NCBI GenBank assembly: GCA_030068525.1
Contig: JASJOS010000030.1
Location: 1 to 46,718, forward strand
Reading direction: 5' to 3'
DNA: 46,718 nucleotides
From: Xanthocytophaga flava
Lineage (GTDB): Bacteria; Bacteroidota; Bacteroidia; Cytophagales; 172606-1
This document shows, one piece after another, positions 46,592 to 46,718 of the stretch. Below the pieces are notes generated by a model. It was not told the origin of the DNA, did no database searches, and saw only the letters and a program-made list of their open reading frames with translations. The position numbers and the translations under genes are program-made. Each line of letters opens with the position of its first letter. The first letter of the stretch is position 1.

Positions 46592-46718
46592 TGAGGTGGT
46601 CCTAAAAATCGGGACACAAAACTTGCTTAACTTAGCAAGTAAATGAAAGGCAAAAAAACAACAAGTAAACGGCGTAAATACAGTGCCGATTTCAAAAGTG
46701 AAGTAGTAAAAATGCTTC
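46592..46718 (+). mobile_element. Left end of an IS3-family insertion sequence, cut by the window edge
   Basis: A likely terminal repeat starts at TGAGGTGGTCC (46592) and continues TAAAAATCGGGACAC, similar in style to IS3-group ends (TG at the tip, then a GGGACA-like block). A transposase frame starts 51 bases in. An ACTTGCT/AGCAAGT hairpin (46621-46640) lies just before that ATG. The outer boundary is inferred, because the right end is outside the window. Confidence 0.65.
46643..46718 (+). CDS. IS3-type transposase OrfA, N-terminal part only
   Basis: The visible 25 codons read MKGKKTTSKRRKYSADFKSE followed by VVKML. The RRKYSADFKSEVVKML segment is the start of the helix-turn-helix domain of IS3/IS150-type OrfA transposases. 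The rest lies outside the window, so neither integrity nor a frameshift to OrfB can be judged. A hairpin immediately upstream of the start could limit translation of read-through transcripts, a common feature of insertion sequences. Confidence 0.78.
   Translation, partial: MKGKKTTSKRRKYSADFKSEVVKML

Overview
The window looks like chromosomal DNA from a Bacteroidota bacterium, most likely of the order Cytophagales (inference). The signs are promoters of the form TTG-N18-20-TAnnTTTG instead of sigma-70 boxes, few Shine-Dalgarno sequences, a 59-residue Hc1-type histone-like gene, an Oar-type TonB receptor, a lipoprotein with a Cys-Lys-Lys-Asp-Asp start, and a DUF6913-dapA pair beside ligA. I see no rRNA, tRNA, CRISPR array or prophage. 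The only clear mobile DNA is the left end of an IS3-type element at the right edge and two copies of a small inverted-repeat element.

Layout. 1-748 is the 5' part of a secreted adhesin-like gene running off the left edge. 1300-2592 is a CNNM/CorC-type transporter. 2653-6155 (minus) is a tight five-gene operon: DUF2071 protein, membrane-anchored methyltransferase, four-helix membrane protein, DoxX-like protein and a BtaA-like (DUF3419) transferase, a candidate membrane-lipid head-group operon. 6364-8261 holds a GNAT acetyltransferase and a LysR regulator, divergent from a rhodanese. 8382-11787 holds a PLP decarboxylase convergent with thrS. A decayed membrane-protein gene lies at 11919-12395. 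12624-22666 carries an alpha-oxoamine synthase (sphingolipid or sulfonolipid first step), the histone-like gene, dapA-DUF6913 and ligA, a 7TM hybrid histidine kinase, a GreA-like protein and a deoxyhypusine-synthase-like enzyme.

23547-31562 looks like a carbohydrate region: a TonB-dependent receptor, then an operon of a gluconate-2-dehydrogenase-subunit-3-like protein, a GMC flavoprotein and a DUF1080 hydrolase, with a divergent Gfo/Idh/MocA oxidoreductase. This matches the known 3-keto-glycoside route: oxidise the C3 hydroxyl of a glycoside, cleave the 3-keto-glycoside, then reduce or rearrange the keto sugar. 32076-35480 holds a hexapeptide-repeat protein, a DUF4140/DUF4139 protein and a DsbA/SpxH-like protein.

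35831-42560 is a thiamine operon: TPP riboswitch, thiS, thiC, a ThiE/TenI-like gene, thiE, thiG, thiH, thiF. It is split by a 571-base gene-free gap between thiE and thiG that carries repeats, one of them a relative of the element at 31788-31900. thiC seems to use the two glycine codons at the end of thiS as its ribosome-binding site. 42594-46568 holds hypothetical, DUF1569, lipoprotein, secreted and DUF2798 genes before the insertion sequence.

Most interesting for follow-up: the inverted-repeat element with a copy inside the thiamine operon, the BtaA-like operon, the 3-keto-glycoside cluster, the thiS/thiC dual-use codons, and the frameshifted membrane-protein remnant. Product names rest on family resemblance read by eye; no database search was run.
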